Source: Xanthomonas sp. DAR 34887 (GTDB lineage: Bacteria; Pseudomonadota; Gammaproteobacteria; Xanthomonadales; Xanthomonadaceae). Taken from it: a stretch of 64,000 nucleotides of DNA. Position numbers and translations under genes: made by a program. The notes below the pieces were generated by a model, which saw only the letters and a program-made list of their open reading frames with translations, did not search any database and had not been told where the DNA came from. The DNA lies in assembly GCF_041245805.1 (NCBI RefSeq), contig NZ_CP162490.1, positions 2,953,001-3,017,000 of the forward strand, in the 5' to 3' direction. Within the stretch, counting starts at the first letter, position 1. Each line of letters begins with the position of its first letter. This document shows positions 51,896 to 64,000 of this stretch, one piece after another.

Positions 51896-51948
51896 TGGCT
51901 CCGGTGTCCCTTCAACTCGTTCTCGATGCGTGATGCGACGGGTTCAGC

Positions 51949-52581
51949 TTACTTGATCTGGGCACGCTTGCCCTGTCCGAGGGCGTAGACCTCCGGCGAA
52001 CGCTTGCGCGAGGCCGCCGGTTTGCGGATGGACACCTTCTCGTAACGGCGCCGCATCTCGCGGATGTAGTCGTCGGACCCGACGCCCTGGAACAGCTTGA
52101 TCAGGAACGCCCCGCCCGGCTTGAGGTGGGTATCGGCGAACTCCATCGCCAATTCGGCCAGATGCATCATCCGCGGCTGGTCCACCGCGTCCATGCCGCT
52201 TTTATTGGGGGCCATATCCGACAGCACAAGGTCGACCGGGCTGCCGCCGAGCATTTCCTCGAACTGCGATAGCACCGCCTGTTCCCTGAAGTCGCCGTGA
52301 AGGAACTCCACACCGGCTAGCGGCGGCATCTCTAGGATGTCCAGCGCCAGCACCCGGCCGCGCTCGCCCAGCGACTTGCGCACCTGCTGCGACCAGCCGC
52401 CCGGCGCGGCGCCGAGATCGACCACCAGCATGCCCGGCTTGAGCAGCTTGTCGCGCTGCAACAGCTCTTCCAGCTTGTAGGCGGCACGCGAACGCATGCC
52501 TTCGGCCTGGGCCTTCTTCACGAAGGGGTCGGCGAAATGTTCGCGGAGCCAGCGTTGGCTGCTTTTGCTACGGGTTGCCAT
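51949..52581 (-). CDS. rlmE: 23S rRNA 2'-O-ribose methyltransferase RlmE (FtsJ/RrmJ)
   Basis: 210 residues. It methylates U2552 of 23S rRNA. The S-adenosylmethionine motif is LVVDLGAAPGGWSQQV; the catalytic K-D-K-E set is represented by SRAAYKLEEL, LVLSDMAPN, FLIKLFQG and near SPEVYALG. The start MATRSKSSQRWLREHF agrees with the family. It is transcribed with ftsH and diverges from yhbY across a 66 bp gap. Confidence 0.96.
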   Translation of the reverse strand: MATRSKSSQRWLREHFADPFVKKAQAEGMRSRAAYKLEELLQRDKLLKPGMLVVDLGAAPGGWSQQVRKSLGERGRVLALDILEMPPLAGVEFLHGDFREQAVLSQFEEMLGGSPVDLVLSDMAPNKSGMDAVDQPRMMHLAELAMEFADTHLKPGGAFLIKLFQGVGSDDYIREMRRRYEKVSIRKPAASRKRSPEVYALGQGKRAQIK

Positions 52582-52647
52582 GGGATCGCGGTCGTGGTGG
52601 GCGGCCATGATACCCTGATCGCCCTTGGCAACCCCGTTCCCGCCTGC

Positions 52648-52953
52648 ATGTCGATCAGCCTCACTCCGTCCCAGAACCGCTTCCTGCGCGGCCTGGCGCA
52701 CGACCTCAAACCCCTGTTGCAGATCGGCGGCAAGGGCGTCACGCCGGCCTTCCTGGCTGAACTGGACGAGGTGCTGGAGCGCCACGAACTGGTCAAGGTG
52801 AAGGTCGGCGGCGACGACCGCGAGGCCCGCGACGCGAGCATCGCCAGCCTGGTCGAGCAATCGCACAGCGTGCTGGTGCAGCGCATCGGCCACACTGCGA
52901 TCCTGTATCGCCCGGCCAAGGAAGACCGCCAGATCGTGCTGCCGCGCGGCTGA
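52648..52953 (+). CDS. yhbY: YhbY-type ribosome-associated RNA-binding protein
   Basis: 101 residues of the CRS1/YhbY (CRM) fold, which associates with the pre-50S subunit. Seen: SLTPSQNRFLRGLAHDLKPLLQIGGKGVT, in which the GxxG loop is GGKG, and LERHELVKVKV. It is divergent from rlmE, a pairing that is also found in E. coli. The start was set at MSISLTP; an open extension of 37 codons upstream would run into the rlmE start region. Confidence 0.93.
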   Translation: MSISLTPSQNRFLRGLAHDLKPLLQIGGKGVTPAFLAELDEVLERHELVKVKVGGDDREARDASIASLVEQSHSVLVQRIGHTAILYRPAKEDRQIVLPRG

Positions 52954-52972
52954 TCCGCGTCCCGGTGCCATC

Positions 52973-53347
52973 ATGCAGCTGACCCAGGACCTGCCCGATT
53001 ACGCCTATGCCCTGCGCATGGCCGATGGCCGCCAGGCCAAGGTGAACGACCGCCTGCTCACCCGCAGTTTCATTCTCGCCCCGGATACCCTGGTCGAGGC
53101 GTGGGACGCGCCGGTAGCCGCCGAACTGCAGCCGCAGCACCTGCAACCCTTGCTGGAGCTGAACCCGGCGCTGGTGATCCTGGGCACGGGCGAACGCCAG
53201 GTGTTCCCGTCTGCCGCCGCGCTGGCGCTGTTCCTGACTCGCGGCATCGGCATCGAAGTGATGAACAACGCCGCGGCCGCGCGGACCTACAACGTGCTGG
53301 CCGCCGAAGGCCGGCGCGTGGCGGTCGGGTTCCTGCTGGAAGGCTGA
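52973..53347 (+). CDS. Mth938-like domain protein
   Basis: 124 residues of the small Mth938/DUF498 family, whose biochemical role is not settled. The family pattern LILGTGxxxxFP appears as LVILGTGERQVFP, and GIGIEVMNNAAAARTYNVLAAEGRRVAVGFL is close to other proteobacterial members. It starts 20 bp after yhbY on the same strand and may be co-transcribed. It meets nlpD head-on, with the second REP-like repeat between them. Confidence 0.9.
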   Translation: MQLTQDLPDYAYALRMADGRQAKVNDRLLTRSFILAPDTLVEAWDAPVAAELQPQHLQPLLELNPALVILGTGERQVFPSAAALALFLTRGIGIEVMNNAAAARTYNVLAAEGRRVAVGFLLEG

Positions 53348-53393
53348 GCTGCAGTTCGCCCGGCGGCGTGTTCGACGTGCCCGACGCTTTTTT

Positions 53394-53459
53394 GTAGGAG
53401 CGGCTTCAGCCGCGACAGACTCTACGGAGAATGCCTGTCGCGGCTGAAGCCGCTCCTAC
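53394..53459. repeat. Second Xanthomonas REP-like inverted repeat
   Basis: GTAGGAGCGGCTTCAGCCGC... (53394-53417) and its exact inverse (53436-53459) enclose an 18 bp loop. It lies between two convergent genes and may act as a bidirectional terminator. Same arm sequence as the copy at 45860-45927, apart from one base. Confidence 0.92.
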
Positions 53460-53504
53460 AACAACACAACGCGGGGCACCGGTTGCGAGCTACAACCCGA
53501 CCGG

Positions 53505-54302
53505 CTACTTCGCCGGCAGATACAGCAACGGATCCACCGGCTTGCCGTTGTAGCGGATCTCGAAGTGCAGCATGTCGCGCGCGGCGCCGCTGCGGCCCAT
53601 CTCGGCGATCTGCTCCCCGGCCTTCACGTTCTGGCCTTCGTTGACCAGGCGCTTGCGGTTGTGGCCATAGGCCGACAGCCATTGCTCGTTGTGCTTGATG
53701 ATGATCAGTTCGCCGTAGCCGACCAGGCCGGCGCCCGAATACACCACTACGCCATCGGCGGCGGCACGCACCGCCTGGCCGCTGCTGCCGGCGATGTCCA
53801 CGCCCTGCTTGGTGGTCTCGCCGACCACGAAGCGGCTGACCACTGCGCCGTCGGCCGGCCAGCGCCAGCTGAAGCCGCTACTCACCGGGGTCGGCGCGGC
53901 GACCGGCGGCCGCGCGGCGGTTCCTGCGGAACTCGGCGGCGCTACCGGCGCGCTACCAGGCCGCGCGGCGACCGTGCCACCGCCACTGCCGCCACCCGGC
54001 GGATACAGCTTCAGGGACTGCCCGGGGTAGATCGTGTACGGCGGCGGCAGCCGGTTCCAGGCAGCCAGGTCCTGCGGATTGATGTTGTTGACGCGGGCGA
54101 TCGCATACAGCGTGTCGCCGCGGCGCACGGTCGCAGTGACGCCGGGCTTGGGCACCGACGGACGCGGCGCCGACGCGGCGGGCTTGCCGGGCGCTGCGGA
54201 CGTACGCACCACGGTGGCGCTGCTGCACGCGCCCATTCCTGCCGCCACCAGCAACCACACGCTGCAACGCAGGCCGTTGCGTACCACCCGATCGACGCTC
54301 AT
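53505..54302 (-). CDS. nlpD: NlpD-type LysM/M23 lipoprotein, amidase activator
   Basis: 265 residues. It has a lipoprotein signal peptide with lipobox around AAGMGAC (Cys about 26), one LysM peptidoglycan-binding repeat (TVRRGDTLYAIARVNNINPQDLAAWN), a proline/serine/glycine linker and a C-terminal M23 domain (GVDIAGSSGQAVRAAADGVVVYSG, HFEIRYNGKPVDPLLYL). The M23 metal ligands look incomplete, which fits EnvC/NlpD-type activators of cell-wall amidases and not active endopeptidases. Its ATG overlaps the stop of the upstream membrane gene (ATGA). Confidence 0.93.
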   Translation of the reverse strand: MSVDRVVRNGLRCSVWLLVAAGMGACSSATVVRTSAAPGKPAASAPRPSVPKPGVTATVRRGDTLYAIARVNNINPQDLAAWNRLPPPYTIYPGQSLKLYPPGGGSGGGTVAARPGSAPVAPPSSAGTAARPPVAAPTPVSSGFSWRWPADGAVVSRFVVGETTKQGVDIAGSSGQAVRAAADGVVVYSGAGLVGYGELIIIKHNEQWLSAYGHNRKRLVNEGQNVKAGEQIAEMGRSGAARDMLHFEIRYNGKPVDPLLYLPAK

Positions 54303-54913
54303 CCGTACTTCGCTCTCCATAGAACCCACACCACCAGCAGCGCCAGGATCGCCATCGCGACCCAACCGAGCGGTTCGATCCAGCGCCGCAACGCGGCTTC
54401 CGCACGCGGCCCGCCAAGGCGGATCGCGCCGGCCACCAGGTACACGCGCTTGCCGCGACCGACCAGCATGCTCGCCAGGAACGGTAGCAGCGGGATTCCC
54501 ACGATGCCTGAGGCCCAGGTAAATATCTTCAACGGGATCGGGGTGAAACCGGCCAGCACCAGCAGCCAGAACGCGCGCCACGGCGATTCGGCGACCACCT
54601 CGCGCAGATGGCTCACCTGCGCATCGATCTTCTGCGTCCAGCCCAGCCATTCGATCAACGGCTGCACCGCGGCGAAGGCGAAGTGGCCGAGCATGTAGCC
54701 GACCAGCGCGCCGGCCAGCGAGCCCATCAGGCTCAACGTGGCGAACCACAGCGCGCGCCGCGGCTGCGCCAGCGACATCGGCGCCAGCATCACCTCCGGC
54801 GGCACCGGGAACACGATCGCCTCGGCGAAGCTGAGCCCGGTCAGGAACGTCGGCGCGCGGCGGTGGCGCGACCAGGCGATGGCGCGTTCGTACAACGGCC
54901 CGAATATCTTCAT
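54299..54913 (-). CDS. yqaA: YqaA-type DedA/VTT-family membrane protein
   Basis: 204 residues with four to five hydrophobic segments. The signature F(P)VPPEVMLAPM near residues 38-50 and the amphipathic region LAGFTPIPLKIFTWASG mark the SNARE-associated/VTT (DedA-related) family, thought to move lipids or ions across the inner membrane. Start MKIFGPLYERA is preceded by GGAG at about 10 bases. It sits between pcm and nlpD and overlaps nlpD by four bases. Confidence 0.9.
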   Translation of the reverse strand: MKIFGPLYERAIAWSRHRRAPTFLTGLSFAEAIVFPVPPEVMLAPMSLAQPRRALWFATLSLMGSLAGALVGYMLGHFAFAAVQPLIEWLGWTQKIDAQVSHLREVVAESPWRAFWLLVLAGFTPIPLKIFTWASGIVGIPLLPFLASMLVGRGKRVYLVAGAIRLGGPRAEAALRRWIEPLGWVAMAILALLVVWVLWRAKYG

Positions 54914-54947
54914 CCAACCCAACTCCGGTGATTCGACCCAGGGTGCT

Positions 54948-55625
54948 TCAATCCAGCATGCCCGACAGCAGCGGGACGAAGGTCACCGGCGCCAGGATGT
55001 CTTGTTCGATGCGGCCTTCGGCATCGCGGCGCAGGCGCACCAGCGATTGCGACGAAGGGCCGCCGACCGGCGCCACCAGGCAGCCGCCCGGCGCCAGCTG
55101 CTCGACCAGCGCATCGACCAGCGCCGGCGCCGCGGCGGTGACCACGATCGCATCGTAGGGGCCGTGCTCGGCCCAGCCGACGCGGCCGTCGTCGTGCTTG
55201 CTGCGCACGTTCATGCCGAGCTGGCGCAAGCGCTTGCGCGCCTGCCGCAACAGGTCGCCGATGCGCTCCACGGTATAGACCTCCAGCCCCAGCGCGGCCA
55301 GGATCGCGGCCTGGTAGCCGGACCCGGTGCCCACTTCCAGCACCTTCTTCGGCGCCGCCTCGAGCACGGTCTCGGTCATCCGCGCCACCACCCACGGCTG
55401 CGAGATGGTCTGGCCGTGGCCGATCGGCAGCGCGGTGTCCTCGTAGGCGCGCGAGGCCAGCGCCTCGTCGATGAACAGGTGCCGCGGCACCGTGCGCACC
55501 GCGTTGAGCACGGCCTCGTCGCGAATGCCGGACTCGCGCAGGCGCTCGACCAGGCGGTCGCGCACGCGCTGCGAGGTCATGCCGATGCCGATCGCTTCCG
55601 GTTGCAGGCGCAGCCGCGGGGTCAT
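54948..55625 (-). CDS. pcm: Protein-L-isoaspartate O-methyltransferase
   Basis: 225 residues. It repairs isoaspartyl damage in proteins. Signatures: [30 protein letters not shown] and the SAM-binding [15 protein letters not shown]. Its first codon overlaps the surE stop (ATGA), the conserved surE-pcm coupling of stationary-phase survival genes. Confidence 0.97.
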   Translation of the reverse strand: MTPRLRLQPEAIGIGMTSQRVRDRLVERLRESGIRDEAVLNAVRTVPRHLFIDEALASRAYEDTALPIGHGQTISQPWVVARMTETVLEAAPKKVLEVGTGSGYQAAILAALGLEVYTVERIGDLLRQARKRLRQLGMNVRSKHDDGRVGWAEHGPYDAIVVTAAAPALVDALVEQLAPGGCLVAPVGGPSSQSLVRLRRDAEGRIEQDILAPVTFVPLLSGMLD

Positions 55626-56404
55626 GCCGGGTTGTCCAGCGCGGCGGTGAGGCCGCCGACCCAACTGGCGACCGTCTCCAGCGCCTGGTAGCGGGTCAGG
55701 TCGACCTGGATCGGGGTGATCGAGATGAAGCCGGTGCGCACCGCGTGGAAATCGGTGCCGGGACCGGCGTCCTGCTCGCGGCCGGCCGGGCCGATCCAGT
55801 ACACGGTGCCGCCGCGCGGGTCGGGCTGCGGCAGGCACGGTTCGGAACGGTGCCGGTTGCCGAGCCGGGTGACCTCGAAGCCCTTGATCTCGCCCCACGG
55901 CAGGTCGGGCACGTTGACGTTGAGGATGGTGTCCGCAGGCAACGGGTCGGCCTTCAGCCGCGCCACGATCTCCACCGCGGCACGCGCGGCGGTCTGGAAG
56001 TGCTTGGGTTCGTGGTTGTGGGTGACCAGCGACATCGCCAGCGCGGGCAGGCCCAGGAAGCGGCCTTCCATCGCCGCCGAGACGGTGCCCGAATAGATCA
56101 CGTCGTCGCCGAGGTTGGCCGAGTTGTTGATCCCGGAGACCACCATGTCCGGTTCGTCGCCATCGAGCATGCCGGTGAGCGCCAGGTGCACGCAATCGGT
56201 GGGCGTGCCGGCGACGCTGCAGGTATGCGGGTCGATGCGCTTGATCCGGATCGGCAGATCCAGCGTCAGCGAGTTGCTGGCGCCGGAGCGATCGCGATCG
56301 GGTGCGACCACGGTCACTTCGTGGCCCGCGCTGCGCAGGTGCTCGGCCAGCATCTTGATGCCGGGGGCGTCGACGCCGTCGTCGTTAGAAACCAGTACGC
56401 GCAT
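55622..56404 (-). CDS. surE: 5'/3'-nucleotidase SurE
   Basis: 260 residues. It is a metal-dependent nucleotidase for stationary-phase survival. The metal site is in [15 protein letters not shown] (Asp-Asp), with [14 protein letters not shown] and [25 protein letters not shown] following. It overlaps pcm by four bases. The frame continues upstream, but this methionine begins the family's conserved N-terminus. Confidence 0.98.
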   Translation of the reverse strand: MRVLVSNDDGVDAPGIKMLAEHLRSAGHEVTVVAPDRDRSGASNSLTLDLPIRIKRIDPHTCSVAGTPTDCVHLALTGMLDGDEPDMVVSGINNSANLGDDVIYSGTVSAAMEGRFLGLPALAMSLVTHNHEPKHFQTAARAAVEIVARLKADPLPADTILNVNVPDLPWGEIKGFEVTRLGNRHRSEPCLPQPDPRGGTVYWIGPAGREQDAGPGTDFHAVRTGFISITPIQVDLTRYQALETVASWVGGLTAALDNPA

Positions 56405-56503
56405 GGGACTCCTCGGATAACCCGACCATGATACCGGATGCGTCCCTCGCCTTCCCCTCATGCACGGGTTGCGCCGCGTGACCGGCGGGTTACGCTGTGC
56501 CCC

Positions 56504-57037
56504 ATGTCGCATCCCGAAGACGAAGATCCCGCCGCCCTGTTCCGCGCGGCGATCGGCGCGGTCACGCCGATCAACGCGACGCCGCCGGCCAACGCCAAGC
56601 CGCGGCCGAAGCCGCGCGCGCGCATGGCCGAGCGCGACGATGCCGAGGCGCAGAGCGAATTCCAGCGCCTGTTGCGCGACAGCGCGCCGCTGGAGGCCGG
56701 CGACGTGGCCAGCTATCGCCGCGAGAACGTGCCGGCGCGGGTGTTCCAGCGCCTGCGCCGCGGCCAGTTCTCCGCCCAGGACGAACTGGACCTGCATGGC
56801 GCCAACGCGGCGCAGGCCGAGGCGCTGTTGCGCCAGTTCATCGCCGAGGCGCACGCGCACGAGTTCGGCTGCGTGCGCATCGTGCACGGCAAAGGGCTGC
56901 AGTCCGGCGGCGTCCCGTTGCTGAAGAACCTGGTCGATCGCCTGCTGCGACAGCGCAACGACGTGCTGGCGTTCCATTCGGCGCCGCCCACGCAAGGCGG
57001 CACCGGCGCGATGCTGGTGTTGCTGGCGCGGCGCTGA
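56504..57037 (+). CDS. Smr-domain protein
   Basis: 177 residues. It has a disordered, charged N-terminus (proline/lysine/arginine rich), then the Smr domain: [23 protein letters not shown] and [19 protein letters not shown]. Related proteins (SmrA/SmrB, MutS2 tail) are endonucleases; SmrB cuts mRNA at collided ribosomes. The DLHG and HGKG motifs are intact. It is transcribed against surE and truD. Confidence 0.93.
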   Translation: MSHPEDEDPAALFRAAIGAVTPINATPPANAKPRPKPRARMAERDDAEAQSEFQRLLRDSAPLEAGDVASYRRENVPARVFQRLRRGQFSAQDELDLHGANAAQAEALLRQFIAEAHAHEFGCVRIVHGKGLQSGGVPLLKNLVDRLLRQRNDVLAFHSAPPTQGGTGAMLVLLARR

Positions 57038-57053
57038 CACCGCGCCGCGCGAC

Positions 57054-58118
57054 TCACTCCTGCGCCGCCGGCTCGGCCTGCGCGCCCTGCCCGGCATCGA
57101 CGACCTCGCCCAGCTCGTGCAGCAGCGCGGTGGCATAGCTGCCCGGCGGCAGCGCGAAACGCAGTTCCAGCGCATCCTCGCGCGCGTCCAGCCAGCGCCA
57201 CTGCAGCTCGGCGGCGCGCAGGCGGGTGGCGCGCCGTTCCTGTTTCAGGCCTTCGCGCTCCAGGCCCTCGCGCAAGCGCACGCACGCCGCATCCTCGAGC
57301 GCGGCCAGTTCCAGCGCGCGCGCCGCGTCGGCGCTGCGCAACTCGCCGGCGCCCCACAACGGCGCCGACGGATGGATGTCGAAACACTGCAGCCGCTCGG
57401 CCAGCAGCTCCGACCAGGGCTCCGGGCCGAACACGCTGCGGCTGCCGTCGAGCAGCCACACTTCGCCGTCCAGCGCGCCGTCCCAATTGCCCGCCGCCAC
57501 GCGCGCGGCCAGCACCCGGTTGAACAGTTCCGAACGGGCGGCAGACAGCAGCAGCGAGCGCTGCTCGCGGCGCACCCGGCGCCCGTCGAACATCGCCAGC
57601 GCGGCGCCGACATTGCCGCCGTCGCGGCCGAAGCGCTGTTCGCCGAACCAGTTGGGGATGCCGCGCGCGGCGATCTGCGCCAGCCGCGCCTCGATCGCGG
57701 CGCGCTCGCCGCGCACCTGCCGCAACACCAGCACGAAGCCGTTGCCGGCCAGCGCGCCACGCGGCAGCTTGCGGTTGTGCCACTGCGACTGCACCACCTG
57801 CAGATCCTCGCTGTACAGCGCGTCCAGCGCCGGCGCCACGCGCTTGGGCAGGTGCACCGAGAAGCGCTGAGTGGTGACCGCGTGGCGGTCCTTCATGCCC
57901 GCATAGCCGATCGCCATCTCCGCCACGCCGGCCCACTGCGCCAGGCGGCGTGCGGCGACGGCGGTGTTCATGCCGCGCTTGCGCACGGTCAGCAGCAGAT
58001 GTTCGCCCTCGCCGCTCGGCTCGAACGCAGGCAGTTCGTCGACCTGGAAATCCTCGGCGGCGCTGCGCATGCGCGCCTGCAACGGCGCGGCGCCGAACGC
58101 GCGCGGCAGGTCGCTCAC
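57054..58118 (-). CDS. truD: tRNA pseudouridine synthase TruD
   Basis: 354 residues. It makes pseudouridine 13 in tRNA-Glu. Signatures: [29 protein letters not shown], the catalytic aspartate in [13 protein letters not shown], then [14 protein letters not shown]. The start is GTG, overlapping the ispF stop by four bases (GTGA); the next methionine would cut off the conserved beginning. Confidence 0.96.
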   Translation of the reverse strand: MSDLPRAFGAAPLQARMRSAAEDFQVDELPAFEPSGEGEHLLLTVRKRGMNTAVAARRLAQWAGVAEMAIGYAGMKDRHAVTTQRFSVHLPKRVAPALDALYSEDLQVVQSQWHNRKLPRGALAGNGFVLVLRQVRGERAAIEARLAQIAARGIPNWFGEQRFGRDGGNVGAALAMFDGRRVRREQRSLLLSAARSELFNRVLAARVAAGNWDGALDGEVWLLDGSRSVFGPEPWSELLAERLQCFDIHPSAPLWGAGELRSADAARALELAALEDAACVRLREGLEREGLKQERRATRLRAAELQWRWLDAREDALELRFALPPGSYATALLHELGEVVDAGQGAQAEPAAQE

Positions 58119-58606
58119 AGCGCCACCAGCAACACCGCCGCCTGCGCCGCGATGCCTTCGCCGCGGCCGGTGAATCCCAACTGCTCGCTGGTGGTGGCCT
58201 TGACGCTGACGCGTTCCACACCGACGTGCAGCAGCGCGGCAAGGCGTTCGCGCATCGCCAGCGCATGCGGGCCGACCTTGGGCCGCTCGCAGATCACGGT
58301 GACGTCGGCGTTGCCGAGCTGCCAGCCGCGCTCGCGCAACAACTGCTCGCAATGGCTCAGGAATTGCGCGCTGTCGGCGCCTTTCCAGCGCGCATCCGAC
58401 GGCGGGAAATGCTGGCCGATGTCGCCCAGCGCCAGCGCGCCGAGCAGCGCGTCGCACAGCGCATGGATCACCACGTCGCCGTCGCTGTGCGCGAGCACGC
58501 CGCGCGTATGCGGCACGCGCACGCCGCCGAGCATCACGTGGCCGCCGTCGCCGAAGGCGTGCACGTCGTAGCCCTGGCCGATACGGAAGGGAGGAAATTC
58601 AGGCAT
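58115..58606 (-). CDS. ispF: 2-C-methyl-D-erythritol 2,4-cyclodiphosphate synthase
   Basis: 163 residues. It makes the cyclic diphosphate in the non-mevalonate isoprenoid pathway. Zinc and substrate motifs: [54 protein letters not shown]. Two ATG codons are possible (58612 and 58606), neither with a good ribosome site; the choice changes two residues. It follows ispD, as in many bacteria. Confidence 0.96.
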   Translation of the reverse strand: MPEFPPFRIGQGYDVHAFGDGGHVMLGGVRVPHTRGVLAHSDGDVVIHALCDALLGALALGDIGQHFPPSDARWKGADSAQFLSHCEQLLRERGWQLGNADVTVICERPKVGPHALAMRERLAALLHVGVERVSVKATTSEQLGFTGRGEGIAAQAAVLLVAL

Positions 58607-58678
58607 GGGCATCGCAGGATCGCAAAAGGACAAAGGGAAGACATCGGCGGCGCGACGCCGCAGCCCGACGCAGCCGCT

Positions 58679-59380
58679 TCACGGCTGCCGCGCGCGCAGG
58701 AACAGTTCGAACTCGAAGCGCGCCAGGTCGGCCGGGGTGGTGACCTTGAAGTTGTCCTCGGCGCCCTCGACCAGCAGCGGCCGCAGGCCCAGCAACTCCA
58801 TCGCCATCGCATCGTCGGTGACCTCGACGCCGGCGGCCGCGGCCTGTTCCAGCGCCCTGGTCAGCTGCAGGCGCCGGAACAACTGCGGGGTCAGCGCGCG
58901 CCACAGGCGCTCGCGCGGCTCGGTGGCGTCGATGCCGCCGTCGTCGCCGGCACGCTTGAGCGTGTCGCGCACCGGGGCGGCCAGGATCGCGCCGACCGGA
59001 TCGCCGCGTCCGGTTTCCAGCAGCCGGTCCAGGTCGGCCAGCGCCAAGTTCGGGCGCGCCGCATCGTGCACCAGCACGAAATCGTCGGCCTTGACCGCAT
59101 CCGGCAAGGCCTGCAACGCCGCCAGCACCGAGCCGGCACGGCTGGCGCCGCCGACGCAGGTCAACACCGGCTTGCCGTCCAGTTCGTTCCAGCCCGGCCA
59201 ATCGGCATCGTCGGCACCGAGCGCGACCATCGCACCGGCCACCGCCGGGTGCGCCAGCAAGGCCTGCAGCGCATGCGCGATCAACGGCTGCCCGCCGGCC
59301 TGCAGATACTGTTTGGGCAGGGGACTGCCGAAACGGGTGCCACGACCGGCGGCCGGCACCACTGCCCAGACCGTGGCCAT
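58679..59380 (-). CDS. ispD: 2-C-methyl-D-erythritol 4-phosphate cytidylyltransferase
   Basis: 233 residues. It attaches CMP to methylerythritol phosphate. Nucleotide-binding start [23 protein letters not shown], then [34 protein letters not shown] and [12 protein letters not shown]. The ATG shares one base with the ftsB stop codon. Confidence 0.97.
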   Translation of the reverse strand: MATVWAVVPAAGRGTRFGSPLPKQYLQAGGQPLIAHALQALLAHPAVAGAMVALGADDADWPGWNELDGKPVLTCVGGASRAGSVLAALQALPDAVKADDFVLVHDAARPNLALADLDRLLETGRGDPVGAILAAPVRDTLKRAGDDGGIDATEPRERLWRALTPQLFRRLQLTRALEQAAAAGVEVTDDAMAMELLGLRPLLVEGAEDNFKVTTPADLARFEFELFLRARQP

Positions 59381-59739
59381 CAGGGTTGCTCGCTCGGCGG
59401 CGCCGGCGCCTGTTCCTGCGCCGGCGTGCCATCGGCGGCCGGCGCGACGGGCACCGGTGCGTCCTCGACGACGCGGTAGAACTTCTCGCCCGGCTTGATC
59501 ATGCCCAACTCGCTGCGCGCGCGTTCCTCGATCGCCGCCTCGCCGTCCTTGAGGTCCTTGACCTCGGCGGCGAGCGCGGCATTGCGTTGCTGCAGGCCTT
59601 CGTTATCGCGTTTCTGGTGCTCGACCTGACTCTCGAGCACCAACACCTCGCCGGAGTTGCCCGGACCGAGCCAGAAACGGTACTGCAGCCATGCCAGCAG
59701 TCCCGCCAGCACCAGCAGCAGCCAGCGCCAGTTGCGCAC
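59380..59739 (-). CDS. ftsB: Cell division protein FtsB
   Basis: 119 residues. It has one N-terminal membrane helix ([20 protein letters not shown]), then a coiled coil ([27 protein letters not shown]...), then the conserved [18 protein letters not shown]. The C-terminal tail is rich in proline and alanine. FtsB joins FtsL and FtsQ at the division septum. It lies between eno and ispD, the usual place. Confidence 0.95.
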   Translation of the reverse strand: MRNWRWLLLVLAGLLAWLQYRFWLGPGNSGEVLVLESQVEHQKRDNEGLQQRNAALAAEVKDLKDGEAAIEERARSELGMIKPGEKFYRVVEDAPVPVAPAADGTPAQEQAPAPPSEQP

Positions 59740-59742
59740 GGC

Positions 59743-61047
<1,305 letters not shown>

Positions 61048-61205
61048 TTACCAGGAAAGGAGGGGGACACCGGAAACCGTCGGATTATGGCCGCAGCGCC
61101 GCTGCTTGCCAAATGAACCGGGCGACGTGCACGGGTCCGAACAGCGCGGGCGCTGCGCGCGATACGGTGCGTCCGGAGGGCCGGCCCACCCGCAAAGGCG
61201 CCGCC

Positions 61206-62042
61206 TCAGCCCAGCCCGTGCTCCAGGAAGCCGCTGCGCTTGGTGATCGCATCCAGCGCCATCAGCGTCTCCAGCAGCGCCTCCATCTTGTCCAGCGGCC
61301 ACGCGTTGGGGCCATCGGACAGCGCCTTGGACGGATCCGGATGAGTCTCGGCGAACACGCCGGACACGCCCACCGCCACCGCCGCGCGCGCCAGCACCGG
61401 CACGAACTCGCGCTGGCCGCCGGAGGTGCTGCCCTGCCCGCCCGGCAGCTGCACCGAATGGGTGGCATCGAACACCACCGGACAGCCGGTCTCGCGCATC
61501 ACGCTCAGCGAGCGCATGTCGCTGACCAGGTTGTTGTAGCCGAAGCTGGCGCCGCGCTCGCAGACCATGATCTGCTCGTTGCCGGTGGACTTGGCCTTGT
61601 CCACCACCGGCTTCATGTCCCACGGCGACAGGAACTGGCCCTTCTTGATGTTGACCGGCTTGCCGGCGGCGCAGACGTTCTTGATGAAATCGGTCTGCCG
61701 CACCAGGAACGCCGGCGTCTGCAGCACGTCCACCACCGCCGCCACTTCGTGCATCGGCGTGTATTCGTGCACGTCGGTCAGCACCGGCACGCCGATCTGC
61801 CGCTTCACCGCCTCGAGCACCTTCAGCCCTTCTTCCAGGCCGGGGCCGCGGAAGCTGGTGCCGGAGGTACGGTTGGCCTTGTCGAAGCTGGACTTGAAGA
61901 TGAAGTTGATCCCCAGCTTGCCGGTGATCTCCTTGAGCTTGCCGGCCACGTCCAGCTGCAGCTGCATCGACTCGATCACGCACGGGCCTGCGATCAGGAA
62001 CAGCGGCTGGTCCAGGCCGACTTCGAAGCCACACAGTTTCAT
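61206..62042 (-). CDS. kdsA: 2-dehydro-3-deoxyphosphooctonate aldolase (Kdo-8-phosphate synthase)
   Basis: 278 residues. It condenses arabinose-5-phosphate with phosphoenolpyruvate for lipopolysaccharide Kdo. Signatures: [64 protein letters not shown]. The start [15 protein letters not shown] was chosen over a 37-codon extension that crosses the repeat at 62063-62109. Confidence 0.98.
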   Translation of the reverse strand: MKLCGFEVGLDQPLFLIAGPCVIESMQLQLDVAGKLKEITGKLGINFIFKSSFDKANRTSGTSFRGPGLEEGLKVLEAVKRQIGVPVLTDVHEYTPMHEVAAVVDVLQTPAFLVRQTDFIKNVCAAGKPVNIKKGQFLSPWDMKPVVDKAKSTGNEQIMVCERGASFGYNNLVSDMRSLSVMRETGCPVVFDATHSVQLPGGQGSTSGGQREFVPVLARAAVAVGVSGVFAETHPDPSKALSDGPNAWPLDKMEALLETLMALDAITKRSGFLEHGLG

Positions 62043-62062
62043 CGGATCACCTATCGATTTGA

Positions 62063-62212
62063 GCCCCTCTCCCGGCGGCGACCGAAGGAAGTCCCGTGGG
62101 AGAGAGGGGTTGGGGTGAGGGTACGGGCGAAGCTTCAGGGGATCTGGGTACACAAGGTTTCACCCGCACCCTCATCCGGCGCTTCGCGCCACCTTCTCCC
62201 GATGGGAGAAGG
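62063..62212. repeat. Pair of palindromic intergenic hairpins between kdsA and pyrG
   Basis: The first hairpin joins CCCCTCTCCC with GGGAGAGAGGGG (about 62063-62109). A spacer with GGGTTGGGGTGAGGG follows and recurs inverted as CACCCTCATCCGG. The second hairpin is CCTTCTCCCGATGGGAGAAGG (about 62192-62212), touching the pyrG stop codon. Elements of this CCCTCTCCC / TTGGGGTGAGGG type are dispersed in Xanthomonas genomes; here they could also end pyrG transcription. Confidence 0.75.
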
Positions 62213-62213
62213 A

Positions 62214-63998
<1,785 letters not shown>

Positions 63999-64000
63999 TG

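Overview
The window is high-GC proteobacterial DNA whose housekeeping half has the gene content and order of Xanthomonas (tRNA-Ser, csrA, alaS, recX, recA, lexA, then hflX, hfq, miaA, folP, ftsH, rlmE, and further on nlpD, pcm, surE, truD, ispF, ispD, ftsB, eno, kdsA, pyrG). A perfect Xanthomonas-type LexA operator (TTAGTAGTAATACTACTAA) and two inverted repeats of the GTAGGAGCGGCTTCAGCCGC kind agree with this. The species cannot be fixed from the sequence alone; a species of the X. albilineans / X. sacchari / X. translucens group with large NRPS loci is plausible.

Positions 1-35805 hold the left-going part of a very large hybrid natural-product operon, all on the minus strand. Its first gene (35805-19621, 5394 aa) is a trans-AT polyketide synthase with four ketosynthases and no internal acyltransferase. 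It is followed without a gap by an NAD-dependent epimerase-like reductase, then an alpha-oxoamine synthase (the serine palmitoyltransferase / KBL family), a free acyl carrier protein, and a two-domain acyltransferase that can serve the AT-less PKS. Then comes a giant NRPS that starts at 15029 and is still open at the left edge (at least 5009 residues, five adenylation domains). The reductase, oxoamine synthase and ACP match the three functions used to build a sphingoid base from an acyl-ACP and an amino acid. The cluster may therefore make a polyketide-derived amino-alcohol lipid joined to, or made next to, a long peptide. The PKS ends, and the NRPS begins, with only the C-terminal half of a condensation domain.

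The NRPS is internally repetitive. A 1.65 kb block covering adenylation domain 2 is almost identical to the block at the window edge (domain 5), exactly 9501 bp apart, which is three modules. Binding-pocket residues read by eye suggest Ala - unknown - Ser-like - Ala - unknown.

Positions 35806-37540 are about 1.7 kb without a convincing gene, lying between the PKS start and the 3' end of tRNA-Ser(GCU). From 37541 to 64000 the region is dense housekeeping sequence, almost all on the minus strand: translation and its control (tRNA-Ser, csrA, alaS, hfq, miaA, yhbY, rlmE, truD), SOS and recombination (recX, recA, lexA, a cinA-like amidase), membrane quality control and division (ftsH, ftsB, nlpD), stress and repair (hflX, pcm, surE), and isoprenoid, folate, Kdo and CTP synthesis (ispD, ispF, folP, kdsA, pyrG) with enolase. 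Several neighbours overlap by 1-4 bases (folP/miaA, surE/pcm, yqaA/nlpD, ispF/truD, ispD/ftsB), as expected of translationally coupled operons.
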